NCBI RefSeq assembly: GCF_029227915.1
Contig: NC_079880.1
Coordinates: 7,132,001 to 7,196,000 of the forward strand
DNA from: Hydractinia symbiolongicarpus
Taxonomy: Eukaryota > Cnidaria > Hydrozoa > Anthoathecata > Hydractiniidae
DNA: 64,000 bases
Direction: 5' to 3'
The notes under the pieces were generated by a model. The model did no database searches. It was not told the DNA's origin and saw nothing but the letters and a program-made list of their open reading frames with translations. A program made the translations under genes and the position numbers. This document shows, piece after piece, positions 13,801 to 28,020 of the stretch (position 1 is its first letter; each line of letters opens with the position of its first letter).

Positions 13801-15580
13801 GCGCGCCGAAGAAATAAAAACAGTTTCAAATACTACATTTCACTGACTTTCTAACGGTGTCAGTTCGTTTGAGTTTGAACGCTTGGGTCACATATTCGTA
13901 CCAACATGTATTTAGAGATATTTATCTGATATTACTAGGATGCATCGCTTTTAACAGTGAAACAATTGACCGTGGGACTTAATTGAACTAACTTTGGACT
14001 GCGACCTGATCAATGTGATAAATGAGAAAATTGGAATGCAAGAAAAACAATTCTTCTTAATTTGACATGATTGCCGAAACTCAGCGATTACACTGGGCGC
14101 TGTGGTAGCGCTTCAATTCAGAATTAAGATAAGAAAGTCATTTTTTACTGAGGGACCAATCCTAGCCGTTAGCGCGCGCTGAAGAAATAGTGAAAGGTTC
14201 AAAAACTACATTTCATTGACTTTCTAACGGTGTCAGTCCGTTTAAGTTTCCACGGTTGGGTCATATATTCGTACCAACATGTATTTAGCGATATTCATCT
14301 GACATTACTAGATTTCATCGCTTTTAACAGCGAAACAATTGACTGTGGGACTTAATTGAACTAACTTTTGACTATGACCAGATAAATGTGATAAATAAAA
14401 AAATTGGACTCCAAGAAATAGCATTCTTCTTAATTTGACATGATTGCATAAACTCAGCGATTACACTGGGCGCTGTTGTAGCGCTTCATTTAAAAATTTA
14501 AATTAATAAGTCAATTTTTACTGTGGGACCAATCCTAGCCGTTATCGCGCTCTGAAGAAATAGCGACAGTTTCAGAAACTTCATTTCATTGACTTTCTAA
14601 CGGTGTCAGTCCGTTTGAGTTACAACGGTTGCGTAACATATTCGTACCAACATGAATTTAGCGATATTTTCCTGATATTACTAGGCTTCATCGCCTTTAA
14701 CAATAAAATGATTGACTGTGGGACTTAATTGAACTAAATTTTGACTGTGACGTGATAAATGTGATAAATAAAAAAATTGGACTCCAAGAAATAGCATTCT
14801 TCTTAATTTGATATGACTGCCTAAACTCAGCGTTTACACTGGGCGCTGTTGTAGCGCTTCATTTAAAAATTTAAATTAATAAGTCATTCTTTACTGTGGG
14901 ACCAATCTTAGCCGTTATCGCGCACTGAAAAAATAGCGACAGTTTCAAAAACTTCGTTTCATTGACTTTCTAACGATGTCAGTCCGTTTGAGTTACAACG
15001 GTTGTGTCACATATTTGTACCAGCATGAACTTAGCGATATTTTTCTGATATTACTAGGTTGCATCGCCTTTAACAATGAAACGATTGACTGTAGGACTTA
15101 ATTAAACTAACTTTGGACTGTGACCTGATAAATGTGATAAATGAGACAATTGGACTCCAAGAAATAACATTCTTCTTAATTTTACGTGATTGCCGGAACT
15201 CAACGATTACACTAGGCTCTGTGGTAGCGCTTCATTTAAGAATTTAGATAAATAAGACATTCTTTACTGTGGGACCAATCCTAGCAGTTATCGCGCGCTG
15301 AAGAAATAGCGACAGCTTGAAAAACTACATTTCATTGACTTTGTAACGGTGTTAGTCCGTTTGAGTGTAAACGGTTGGGTCACATATTCCTACCAACATT
15401 TATTTAGCGATATTCCTCTGACATTACTAGATCGCATCGCTCTTAACAGTGAAATGATTGACTGTGGGACTTAATTAAACTAACTTTGGACTGTGACCTG
15501 ATAAATGTGATAAATGAGAAAATTGAAATTCAAGAAATAACATTCTTCTTAATTTGACATGATTGCCGGAACTCAGCGAT
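9120..15580 (+). repeat. 3238-bp tandem duplication (two copies) overlaid on the 2119-bp HOR
   Basis: About 9120-12357 and 12358-15580 are near-identical at an offset of 3238 bp. The short monomer is at 10151 and 13389, the 'cagcttgaaaaac' variant near 12074 and 15312, and the 'gtgtaaacggttgggtc' segment follows each. The unit equals eight full monomers plus one 259-bp monomer. The duplication spans boundaries of the older 2119-bp blocks, so it arose later. Confidence 0.85.
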
Positions 15581-18500
15581 TACACCGGCCGCTGTGGTAG
15601 CGCTTCAATTCAAAATTAAGATAAAATACTCATTTTTTGCTGAGGGACCAATCCTAGCCGTTAGCCCGCGCTGAAGAAATAGTGAAAGGTTCAAAAAATA
15701 CATTTCATTGACTTTCTAACGGTGTTAGTCCGTTTAAGTTTCAACGGTTGGGTCATATATTCGTACCAACATGTATTTAGCGATATTCATCTGATATTAC
15801 AAGGTTGCACCGCTTTTAACAGTGAAACGATTGACTGTGGGACTTAATTGAACTAACTTTTGACTATGACCTGATAAATGTGATAAATGAAAAAATTGGA
15901 CTCCAAGAAATAGCATTCTTCTTAATTTGACGTGATTGCATAAACTCAGCGATTACACTGGGCGCTGTTGTAGCGCTTCATTTAAAAATTTAAATTAATA
16001 AGGCATTTTCTACTGTGGGACCAATCCTAGCCCTTATCGCGCCCTGAAGAAATAGCGACAGTTTCAGAAACTTCATTTCATTGACTTTCTAACGGTGTCA
16101 GTCCGTTTGAGTTACAACGGTTGCGTAACATATTCGTATCAACATGAATTTAGCGATATTTTCCTGATATTACTAGGTTTCATCGCCTTTAACAATAAAA
16201 CGATTGACTGTGGGACTTAATTGAACTAACTTTTGACTGTGATCTGATAAATGTGATAAATGAAAAAATTGGACTCCAAGAAATAGCATTCTTCTTAATT
16301 TGATATGGTTGCCTAATTCAGCGTTTACACTGGGCGCTGTTGTAGCGCTTCATTTAAAAAGTTTAAATTAATAAGTCATTTTTTACTGTGGGACCAATCC
16401 TAGCCGTTGTCACGCACTGAAGAAATAGCGACAGTTTCAAAAACTTCTTTTCATTGACTTTCTAAAGATGTCAGTCCGTTTGTGTTACAAGGATTGCGTC
16501 ACATATTTGTACCAGCATGAACTTAGCGATATTTTTCTGTATTACTAGGTTGCATCGCCTTTAACAATGAAACGATTGACTGTAGGACTTAGTTAAACTA
16601 ACTTTGGACTGTGACCTGATAAATGTGATAAAGGAGACAATTGGACTCCAAGAAAAAACATTCTTTTCAATTTGACATGATTGCCGAAACTCAGCGATTA
16701 CACTGGGCGCTGTGGTAGCGCTTCATTTAAGAATTAAGATAAGAAAGTCATTTTTTACTGTGGGACCAATCCTAGCCGTTATCACGCGCTGAAGAAATAG
16801 CGACAGTTTCAAAAACTACATTTCATTGACTTTCTAACGGTGTCAGTCCGTTTGAGTGTAAACGGTTGGGTCACATATTCCTACCAACATGTTATTAGCG
16901 ATATTCCTCTGACATTACTAGATCGCATCGCTTTTAACAGTGAAATGATTGACTGTGGGACTTAATTGAACTAACTTTGGACTGTGACCTGATAAATGTG
17001 ATAAATGAGAAAATTGGAATTCAAGAAATAACATTCTTTTTAATTTGACATGGTTGCCGGAACTCAGCGATTACACCGGCCGCTGTGGTAGCGCTTCAAT
17101 TCAAAATTAAGATAAAAAACTCATTTTTTGCTGAGGGACCAATCCTAGCCGTTAGCGCGCGCTGAAGAAATAGTGACAGTTTCAAAAACTACATTTCACT
17201 GACTTTCTAACGGTGTCAGTCCGTTTAAGTTTCAACGATTGGGTTCATATATTCGTACCAACATGTATTTAGCGATATTCATCTGATATTACTAGGCTGC
17301 ACCGCTTTTAACAGTGAAACGATTGACTATGGGACTTAATTGAACTAACTTTTGACTGTGACCTTATAAATGTGATAAATGAAGAAATTGGACTCCAAGA
17401 AATAGTATTCTTCTTAATTTGACATGATTGCATAAACTCAGCGATTACACTGAGCGCTGTTGTAGCGCTTCATTTAAAAATTTAAATTAATAAGTCATTT
17501 TTTACTGTGGGACCAATCCTAGCTGTTATCGCGCCCTGAAGAAATAGCGACAGTTTCAGAAACTTCATTTCATTGACTTTCTAACGGTGTCAGTCCGTTT
17601 GAGTTACAACGGTTGCGTCACATATTCGTACCAACATGAATTTAGCGATATTTTTCTGATATTACTAGGTTTCATCGCCTTTAACAATAAAATGATTGAC
17701 TGTGGGACTTAATTGAACTAACTTTTGACTGTGACCTGATAAATGTGATGAATGAAAAAATTGGACTCCAAGAAATAGCATTCTTCCTAATTTGACATGA
17801 TTGCCTAAACTCAGCGTTTACACTGGGCGCTTTTGTAGCGCTTCCTTTAAAAATTTAAATTAATAAGTCATTTTTTACTGTGGGACCAATCCTAGCCGTT
17901 ATCGCGCCCTGAAGAAATAGCGACAGTTTCAAAAACTTCTTTTCATTGACTTTCTAACGGTGTCAGTCCGTTTGAGTTACAACGGTTGCGTCACATATTC
18001 GTACCAACATGAATTTAGCGATATTTTTCTGATATTCCTAGGTTGCATCGACTTTAACAATTAAACGATTGACTGTGGGACTTAATTGAACTAACTTTGG
18101 ACTGTGACCTGATAAATGGGATAAATGAGAAAATTGGAATTCAAAAAATAACATTCTTCTTAATTTGACATGATTGCCGGAAATCAGCGATTACACCGGC
18201 CGCTGTGGTAGCGCTTCAATTCAAAATTAAGATAAAAAACTCATTTTTTGCTGAGGGACCAATCCTAGCCGTTAGCGCGCGCTGAAGAAATAGTGACAGT
18301 TTCAAAAACTACGTTTCACTGACTTTCTAACGGTGTCAGTCCGTTTAAGTTTCAACGGTTGGGTCATATATTCGTACAAACATGTATTTCTTGATATTTT
18401 TCAGGTATTACTAAGTTGTATGGCTTTTAACAGCGAAACGATTGACTGTGGGAATTAATTGAACTGAGAATGGACTGTGACCGTATAAATATGAAAGTGA

Positions 18501-19104
18501 GACAATTGGACTCCAAGAAATAACATTGTTCTTAATTTGACATGATTGCCGAAACTCAGCGACTACACTGGTCGCTGTGGTAACGCTTCATTTAAGAATT
18601 AAGATGAAAAAGTCATTTTTTTACTGTGGTACCAATCCTAGCCGTTATCGCGCGCTGAAGAAATAGTGACAGTTTCAAAAACTACATTTCATTGACTTTC
18701 TAACGGTGTCAGTCCGTTTGAGTTTCAACGGTTGGGTCACATATTCGTACCAACATGTATTTAGCGATATTTTTCCGATATTACTAGGTTGCATCGCCTT
18801 TAACAATGAAACGATTGACTGTGGGACTTAATTGAACTAACTTTGGACTGTGACCTGATGAATGTGATAAATGAGACAATTGGACTCCAAGAAATAACAT
18901 TGTTCTTAATTTGACATGATTGCCGAAACTCAGCGACTACACTGGTCGCTGTGGTAGCGCTTCATTTAAGAATTAAGATGAAAAAGTCATTTTTTTACTG
19001 TGGTACCAATCCTAGCCGTTATCGCGCGCTGAAGAAATAGTGACAGTTTCAAAAACTACATTTCATTGACTTTCTAACGGTGTCAGTCCGTTTGAGTTTC
19101 AACG
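15581..19104 (+). repeat. Diverged forward monomers between HOR domains
   Basis: About nine to ten monomers with no obvious exact multi-monomer period in this stretch. 'ccggccgctgtgg' and 'gcgccctgaag' types alternate. From about 18520 onward the 'cagcgactacactggtcgctg' monomer class first appears. No coding or RNA feature is seen. Confidence 0.75.
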
Positions 19105-19186
19105 GTTGCGTAACATATTCGTACCAACATGTATTTAGCGATATTTTTCCGATATTACTAGGTTGCATCGCCTTTAACAATGAAAC
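18813..19186 (+). repeat. Representative satellite monomer (374 bp)
   Basis: One unit taken from 'gattgactgtgggactt' to the next occurrence of the same string. It contains four recurring short dyads: a stem CAGCGAC / GTCGCTG with loop TACACTG at 18931-18951; an overlapping CGCT-GTGGT-AGCG hairpin at 18947-18959; a GC-rich 'gcgcgc' palindromic core; and AACGG-N7-CCGTT just downstream of 'gactttct'. The decamer ACTGTGGGAC (one base changed in some copies) occurs twice per monomer, about 180 bp apart. The register is arbitrary because the array has no natural start. Confidence 0.9.
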
Positions 19187-22100
19187 GATTGACTGTGGGA
19201 CTTAATTGAACTAACTTTGGACTGTGACCTGATGAATGTGATAAATGAGAAAATTGGACTCCAAGAAATAGCATTCTTCTTAATTTGACATGATTGCATA
19301 AACTTAGCGATTACACTGAGCGCTGTTGTAGCGCTTCATTTAAAAATTTAAATTAATAAGTCATTTTTTACTGTGGGGCCAATCCTAGCCGTCATCGCGC
19401 CCTGAAGAAATAGCGACAGTTTCAGAAACTTTATTTCATTGACTTTCTAACGGTGTGAGTCCGTTTGAGTTACCACAGTTGCCTCACATATTCGTACCAA
19501 CATGAATTTAGCGATATTTTTCTGATATTACTAGGTTTCATCGCCTTTAACAATAAAATGATTGATTGTGGGACTTAATTGAACTAACTTTTGACTGTGA
19601 CCTGATAAATGTGATGAATGAAAAAATTGGACTCCAAGAAATAGCATTCTTCTTAATTTGACATGATTGCCTAAACACAGCGTTTACACTGGGCGCTGTG
19701 GTAGCGCTTCATTTAAGAATTAAGATAAGAAAGTCATATTTTACCGTGGGACCAATCCTAGCCGTTATCATGCGCTGAAGAAATAGCGACAGTTTCAAAA
19801 ACTACATTTCATTGACTTTCTAACGGTGTCAGTCCGTTTGAGTTTAAACGGTTGGGTCACATATTCGTACCAACATGTATTTAGCGATATTCATCTGACA
19901 TTACTAGGTTGCATCGCTTTTAACAGTGAATTGATTGACTGTGGGACTTAATCGAACTAACTTTGGACTGTGACCTGATTAATGTGATAAATGAGAAAAT
20001 TGGAATTCAAGATAAATCATTCTTCTTAATTTGACATGATTGCCGGAACTCAGCGATTACACCGGCCGTTGTGGTGGCGCTTCAATTCAAAGTTAATATA
20101 AAAAACTCATTTTTTGCTGAGGGACCAATCCTAGCCGTTAGCGCGCACTGAAGAAATAGTGACAGTTTCAAAAACTACATTTCATTGACTTTCTAACGGT
20201 GTCAGTCCGTTTAAGTTTCAAAGGTTGGGTCATATATTCGTACCAACATGTATTTAGCGATATTCATCTGATATTACTAGGTTGCACCTCTTTTAACAGT
20301 GAAACGATTGACTGTGGGACTTAATTGAACTAACTTTTGACTGTGACCTGATAAATGTGATAAATGAAAAAATTTGACTCCAAGAAATAGCACTCGTCTT
20401 AATTTGACATGGTTGCCTAAACTCAGCGATTACACTGGGCGCTGTTGTAGCGCTTCATTTAAAAATTTAAATTAATAAGTCAATTTTTACTGTGGGACCA
20501 ATCCTAGCCGTTATTGCGCCCTGAAGAAATAGCGACAGTTTCAAAAACTACATTTCATTGACTTTCTAACGGTGTCAGTCCGTTTGAGTTGCAACGGTTG
20601 CGTCACATATTCGTACCAACATGTATTTAGCGATATTTTTCCGATATTACTAGGTTGCATCGCCTTTAACAATGAAACGATTGACTGTGGGACTTAATTG
20701 AACTAACTTTGGACTGTGACCTGATGAATGTGATAAATGAGAAAATTGGACTCCAAGAAATAGCATTCTTCTTAATTTGACATGATTGCATAAACTTAGC
20801 GATTACACTGAGCGCTGTTGTAGCGCTTCATTTAAAAATTTAAATTAATAAGTCATTTTTTACTGTGGGGCCAATCCTAGCCGTCATCGCGCCCTGAAGA
20901 AATAGCGACAGTTTCAGAAACTTTATTTCATTGACTTTCTAACGGTGTGAGTCCGTTTGAGTTACCACAGTTGCCTCACATATTCGTACCAACATGAATT
21001 TAGCGATATTTTTCTGATATTACTAGGTTTCATCGCCTTTAACAATAAAATGATTGATTGTGGGACTTAATTGAACTAACTTTTGACTGTGACCTGATAA
21101 ATGTGATGAATGAAAAAATTGGACTCCAAGAAATAGCATTCTTCTTAATTTGACATGATTGCCTAAACACAGCGTTTACACTGGGCGCTGTGGTAGCGCT
21201 TCATTTAAGAATTAAGATAAGAAAGTCATATTTTACCGTGGGACCAATCCTAGCCGTTATCATGCGCTGAAGAAATAGCGACAGTTTCAAAAACTACATT
21301 TCATTGACTTTCTAACGGTGTCAGTCCGTTTGAGTTTAAACGGTTGGGTCACATATTCGTACCAACATGTATTTAGCGATATTCATCTGACATTACTAGG
21401 TTGCATCGCTTTTAACAGTGAATTGATTGACTGTGGGACTTAATCGAACTAACTTTGGACTGTGACCTGATTAATGTGATAAATGAGAAAATTGGAATTC
21501 AAGATAAATCATTCTTCTTAATTTGACATGATTGCCGGAACTCAGCGATTACACCGGCCGTTGTGGTGGCGCTTCAATTCAAAGTTAATATAAAAAACTC
21601 ATTTTTTGCTGAGGGACCAATCCTAGCCGTTAGCGCGCACTGAAGAAATAGTGACAGTTTCAAAAACTACATTTCATTGACTTTCTAACGGTGTCAGTCC
21701 GTTTAAGTTTCAAAGGTTGGGTCATATATTCGTACCAACATGTATTTAGCGATATTCATCTGATATTACTAGGTTGCACCTCTTTTAACAGTGAAACGAT
21801 TGACTGTGGGACTTAATTGAACTAACTTTTGACTGTGACCTGATAAATGTGATAAATGAAAAAATTTGACTCCAAGAAATAGCACTCGTCTTAATTTGAC
21901 ATGGTTGCCTAAACTCAGCGATTACACTGGGCGCTGTTGTAGCGCTTCATTTAAAAATTTAAATTAATAAGTCAATTTTTACTGTGGGACCAATCCTAGC
22001 CGTTATTGCGCCCTGAAGAAATAGCGACAGTTTCAAAAACTACATTTCATTGACTTTCTAACGGTGTCAGTCCGTTTGAGTTGCAACGGTTGCGTCACAT

Positions 22101-23606
22101 ATTCGTACCAACATGTATTTAGCGATATTTTTCCGATATTACTAGGTTGCATCGCCTTTAACAATGAAACGATTGACTGTGGGACTTAATTGAACTAACT
22201 TTGGACTGTGACCTGATGAATGTGATAAATGAGAAAATTGGACTCCAAGAAATAGCATTCTTCTTAATTTGACATGATTGCATAAACTCAGCGATTACAC
22301 TGAGCGCTGTTGTAGCGCTTCATTTAAAAATTAAAATTAATAAGTCATTTTTTACTGTGGGGCCAATCCTAGCCGTCATCGCGCCCTGAAGAAATAGCGA
22401 CAGTTTCAGAAACTTCATTTCATTGACTTTCTAACGGTGTGAGTCCGTTTGATGTACCACAGTTGCGTCACATATTCGTACCAACATGAATTTAGCGATA
22501 TTTTTCTGATATTACTAGGTTTCATCGCCTTTAACAATAAAATGATTGATTGTGGGACTTAATTGAACTAACTTTTGACTGTGACCTGATAAATGTGATG
22601 AATGAAAAAATTGGACTCCAAGAAATAGCATTCTTCTTAATTTGACATGATTGCCTAAACACAGCGTTTACACTGGGCGCTGTGGTAGCGCTTCATTTAA
22701 GAATTAAGATAAGAAAGTCATATTTTACCGTGGGACCAATCCTAGCCGTTATCATGCGCTGAAGAAATAGCGACAGTTTCAAAAACTACATTTCATTGAC
22801 TTTCTAACGGTGTCAGTCCGTTTGAGTTTAAACGGTTGGGTCACATATTCGTACCAACATGTATTTAGCGATATTCATCTGACATTACTAGGTTGCATCG
22901 CTTTTAACAGTGAATTGATTGACTGTGGGACTTAATCGAACTAACTTTGGACTGTGACCTGATTAATGTGATAAATGAGAAAATTGGAATTCAAGATAAA
23001 TCATTCTTCTTAATTTGACATGATTGCCGGAAGTCAGCGATTACACCGGCCGTTGTGGTGGCGCTTCAATTCAAAGTTAATATAAAAAACTCATTTTTTG
23101 CTGAGGGACCAATCCTAGCCGTTAGCGCGCGCTGAAGAAATAGTGACAGTTTCAAAAACTACATTTCATTGACTTTCTAACGGTGTCAGTCCGTTTAAGT
23201 TTCAAAGGTTGGGTCATATATTCGTACCAACATGTATTTAGCGATATTCATCTGATATTACTAGGTTGCACCTCTTTTAACAGTGAAACGATTGACTGTG
23301 GGACTTAATTGAACTAACTTTTGACTGTGACCTGATAAATGTGATAAATGAAAAAATTTGACTCCAAGAAATAGCACTCGTCTTAATTTGACATGGTTGC
23401 CTAAACTCAGCGATTACACTGGGCGCTGTTGTAGCGCTTCATTTAAAAATTTAAATTAATAAGTCAATTTTTACTGTGGGACCAATCCTAGCCGTTATTG
23501 CGCCCTGAAGAAATAGCGACAGTTTCAAAAACTACATTTCATTGACTTTCTAACGGTGTCAGTCCGTTTGAGTTGCAACGGTTGCGTCACATATTCGTAC
23601 CAACAT
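19105..23606 (+). repeat. 1492-bp four-monomer higher-order repeat, three copies
   Basis: Copies at about 19105-20622, 20623-22114 and 22115-23606 have a constant 1492-bp offset. The junction 'ttgcataaact' is at about 19294, 20786 and 22278, and the unusual 'gttgtggtggcgcttc' monomer occurs in each. The first two copies share nearly every variant. The third differs at a few positions, for example 'gatgtaccacag' where the others read 'gagttaccacag'. Confidence 0.9.
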
Positions 23607-25499
23607 GAATTTAGCGATATTTTTCTGATATTACTAGGTTGCATCGCCTTTAACAATGAAACGATTGATTGTGGGACTTAATTGAACTAACTTTGGACTG
23701 TGACATGATGAATGTGATAAATGTGACAATTGGACTCCAAGAAATAACATTGTTCTTAATTTGACATGATTGCCGAAACTCAGCGACTACACTGGTCGCT
23801 GTGGTAGCGCTTCAATTAAGAATTAAGATGAAAAAGTCATTTGTTTACTGTGGGACCAATCCTAGCCGTTATCGCGCGCTGAAGAAATAGCGACAGTTTC
23901 AAAAACTACATTTCATTGACTTTCTAACGGGGTCAGTCTGTTTGAGTTTTAACGGTTGGGTCACATATTCGTACCAACATGTATTTAGCGATATTTTTCC
24001 GATATTACTAGGTTGCATCGCCTTTAACAATGAAACGATTGACTTTGACTTAATTGAACTAACTTTGGACTGTGACCTGATGAATGTGATAAATGAGACA
24101 ATTGGACTCCAAGAAAAAAACATTGTTCTTAATTTGACATGATTGCCGAAACTCAGCGACTACACTTGGCGCTGTGGTAGCGCTTCATTTAAGAATTAAG
24201 ATGAAAGAGTCATTTTTTTACTGTGGGACAAATCCTAGCCCTTATCGCGCGCTGAAGAAATAGCGACAGTTTCAAAAACTACATTTCATTGACTTTTAAA
24301 CAGTATCAATCCGTTTGAGTTACAACGCTTGAGTCACATATTCCTACCAACATGTATTTCTTGATATTTTTCAGGTATTACTAAGTTGTATGGCTTTTAA
24401 CAGTGAATTGATTGACTGTGGGACTTAATTGAACTAACTTTGGACTGTGACCTGATTAATGTGATAAATGAGAAAATTGGAATTCAAGATAAAACATTCT
24501 TCTTAATTTGACAAGATTGTGACTGTGTTAGCGCTTCATTTAAGAATTAAGATAAAAAACTCATTTTTTGCTGAGGGACCAATCCTAGCCGTTAGCGCGC
24601 GCTGAAGAAATAGTGACAGTTTCAAAAACTACATTTCACTGACTTTCTAACGGTGTCAGTCCGTTTAAGTTTCAACGGTTGGGTCATATATTCGTACCAA
24701 CTTGTATTTCTTGATATTTTTCAGGTATTACTAAGTTGTATGGCTTTTAACAGCGAAACGATTGACTGTGGGAATTAATTGAACTGAGAATGGACTGTGA
24801 CCTTATAAATATGAAAGTGAGACAATTGGACTCCAAGAAATAACATTGTTCTTAATTTGACATGATTGCCGAAACTCAGCGACCACACTGGTCGCTGTGG
24901 TAGCGCTTCATTTAAGAATTAAGATGAAAAAGTCATTTTTTTACTGTGGTACCAATCCTAGCCGTTATTGCGCGCTGAAGAAATAGTGACAGTTTCAAAA
25001 ACTACATTTCATTGACTTTCTAACGGTGTCAGTCCGTTTGAGTTTCAACGGTTGGGTCACATATTCGTACCAACATGTATTTAGCGATATTTTTCCGATA
25101 TTACTAGGTTGCATCGCCTTTAACAATGAAACGATTGACTGTGGGACTTAATTGAACTAACTTTTGACTGTGACCTTATAAATGTGATAAATGAAAAAAT
25201 TGGACTCCAAGAAATAATATTCTTCTTAATTTGACATGATTGCATAAACTCAGCGATTACACTGAGCGCTGTTGTAGCGCTTCATTTAAAAATTTAAATT
25301 AATAAGTCATTTTTTACTGTGGGACCAATCCTAGCCGCTATCGCGCCCTGAAGAAATAGCGACAGTATCAGAAACTTCATTTCATTGACTTTCTAACGGT
25401 GTCAGTCCGTTTAAGTTTCAACGGTTGGGTCATATATTCGTACCAACTTGTATTTCTTGATATTTTTCAGGTATTACTAAGTTGTATGGCTTTTAACAG

Positions 25500-28020
25500 C
25501 GAAACGATTGACTGTGGGAATTAATTGAACTGAGAATGGACTGTGACCTTATAAATATGAAAGTGAGACAATTGGACTCCAAGAAATAACATTGTTCTTA
25601 ATTTGACATGATAGCCGAAACTCAGCGACTACACTGGTCGCTGTGGTACCGCTTCATTTAAGAATTAACATGAAAAAGACATTTTTTTACTGTGGTACCA
25701 ATCCTAGCCGTTATCGCGCGCTGAAGAAATAGTGACAGTTTCAAAAACTACATTTCATTGACTTTCTAACGGTGTCAGTCCGTTTGAGTTTCAACGGTTG
25801 GGTCACATATTCGTACCAACATGTAGTTAGCGATATTTTTCCGATATTACTAGGTTGCATCGCCTTTAACAATGAAACGATTGACTGTGGGACTTAATTG
25901 AACTAACTTTGGACTGTGACCTGATGAATGTGATAAATGAGACAATTGGACTCCAAGAAAAAACATTGTTCTTAATTTGACATGATTGCCGAAACTCAGC
26001 GACTACACTGGTCGCTGTGGTAGCGCTTCATTTAAGAAATAACATGAAAAAGTCATTTTTTTACTGTGGGACCAATCCTAGCCGTTATCGCGCTCTGAAG
26101 AAATAGCGACAGTTTCGAAAACTAAATTTCATTGACTTTCTAACGGTGTCAGTCCGTTTGAGTTTTAATAGTTGGGTCACATATTCGTACCAACATGTAT
26201 TTAGCGATATTCATCTGATATTACTAGGTTGCACCGCTTTTAACAGTGAAACGATTGACTGTGGGACTTAATTAAACTAACTTTTGACTGTGACCTGATA
26301 AATGTGATAAATGAAAAAATTGGACTCTAAGAAATAGCATTCTTCTTAATTTGACATGATTGCCTAAACACAGCGTGTACACTGGGCGCTGTGGTAGCGC
26401 TTCATTTAAGAATTAAGATAAGAAAGTCATATTTTACCGTGGGACCAATCCTAGCCGTTATCATGCGTTGAAGAAATAGCGACAGTTTCAAAAACTACAT
26501 TTCATTGACTTTCTAACGGTGTCAGTCCGTTTGAGTTTAAACGGTTGGGTCACATATTCGTACCAACATGTATTTAGCGATATTCATCTGACATTACTAG
26601 GTTGCATCGCTTTTAACAGTGAATTGATTGACTGTGGGACTTAATTGAACTAACTTTGGACTGTGACCTGATGAATGTGATAAATGAGACAATTGGACTC
26701 CAAGAAATAACATTGTTCTTAATTTGACATGATTGCCGAAAGTCAGCGACCACACTGGTCGCTGTGGTAGCGTTTCATTTAAGAATTAAGATGAAAAAGT
26801 CATTTTTTACTGTGGTACCAATCCTAGCCGTTATCGCGCGCTGAAGAAATAGTGACAGTTTCAAAAACTACATTTCATTGACTTTCTAACGGTGTCAGTC
26901 CGTTTGAGTTTCAACGGTTGGGTCACATATTCGTACCAACATGTATTTAGCGATATTTTTCCGATATTACTAGGTTGCATCGCCTTTAACAATGAAACGA
27001 TTGACTGTGGGACTTAATTGAACTAACTTTGGACTGTGACCTGATGAATGTGATAAATGAGACAATTGGACTCCAAGAAATAACATTGTTCTTAATTTGA
27101 CATGATTGCCGAAACTCAGCGACTACACTGGTCGCTGTGGTAGCGCTTCATTTAAGAATTAAGATGAAAAAGTCATTTTTTTACTGTGGTACCAATCCTA
27201 GCCGTTATCGCGCGCTGAAGAAATAGTGACAGTTTCAAAAACTTCATTTCATTGACTTTCTAACGGTGTCAGTCCGTTTGAGTTTCAACGGTTGGGTCAC
27301 ATATTCGTACCAACATGTATTTAGCGATATTTTTTCGATATTACTAGGTTGCATCGCCTTTAACAATGAAACGATTGACTGTGGGACTTAATTGAACTAA
27401 CTTTGGACTGTGACCTGATGAATGTGATAAATGAGACAATTGGACTCCAAGAAAAAACATTGTTCTTAATTTGACATGATTGCCGAAACTCAGCGACTAC
27501 ACTGGTCGCTGTGGTAGCGCTTCATTTAAGAATTAACATGAAAAAGTCATTTTTTTACTGTGGGACCAATCCTAGCCGTTATCGCGCTCTGAAGAAATAG
27601 CCACAGTTTCGAAAACTACATTTCATTGACTTTCTAACGGTGTCAGTCCGTTTGAGTTTTAATAGTTGAGTCACATATTCGTACCAACATGTATTTAGCG
27701 ATATTCATCTGATATTACTAGGTTGCACCGCTTTTAACAGTGAAACGATTGACTGTGAGACTTAATTGAACTAACTTTTGACTGTGACCTGATAAATGTG
27801 ATAAATGAAAAAATTGGACTCTAAGAAATAGCATTCTTCTTAATTTGACATGATTGCCTAAACACAGCGTGTACACTGGGCGCTGTGGTAGCGCTTCATT
27901 TAAGAATTAAGATAAGAAAGTCATATTTTACCGTGGGACCAATCCTAGCCGTTATCATGCGTTGAAGAAATAGCGACAGTTTCAAAAACTACATTTCATT
28001 GACTTTCTAACGGTGTCAGT
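25500..28020 (+). repeat. About 1494-bp duplication of four monomers
   Basis: Segments about 25500-26525 and 26995-28020 share private variants at an offset of 1494-1495 bp: 'gcgctctgaag' (about 26090 and 27585), 'gttttaatagttg' (about 26162 and 27656) and 'cagcgtgtacactgg' (about 26373 and 27868). After 28024 the copies diverge. The left edge is approximate because the surrounding monomers are of one class. Confidence 0.7.

Noticed and set aside
18813-19186. The 372-bp monomer as a dimer of an ancestral unit of about 186 bp, because ACTGTGGGAC occurs twice about 180-195 bp apart
   Set aside because: Beyond the decamer the two halves do not align and other shared words ('agcgat') fall at different offsets, so the evidence for an ancient dimer is too weak.
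24500-24560. Possible element insertion where 'tttgacaagattgtgactgtgtt' departs from the satellite
   Set aside because: The sequence is satellite on both sides with about 35 bp missing, a simple internal deletion.
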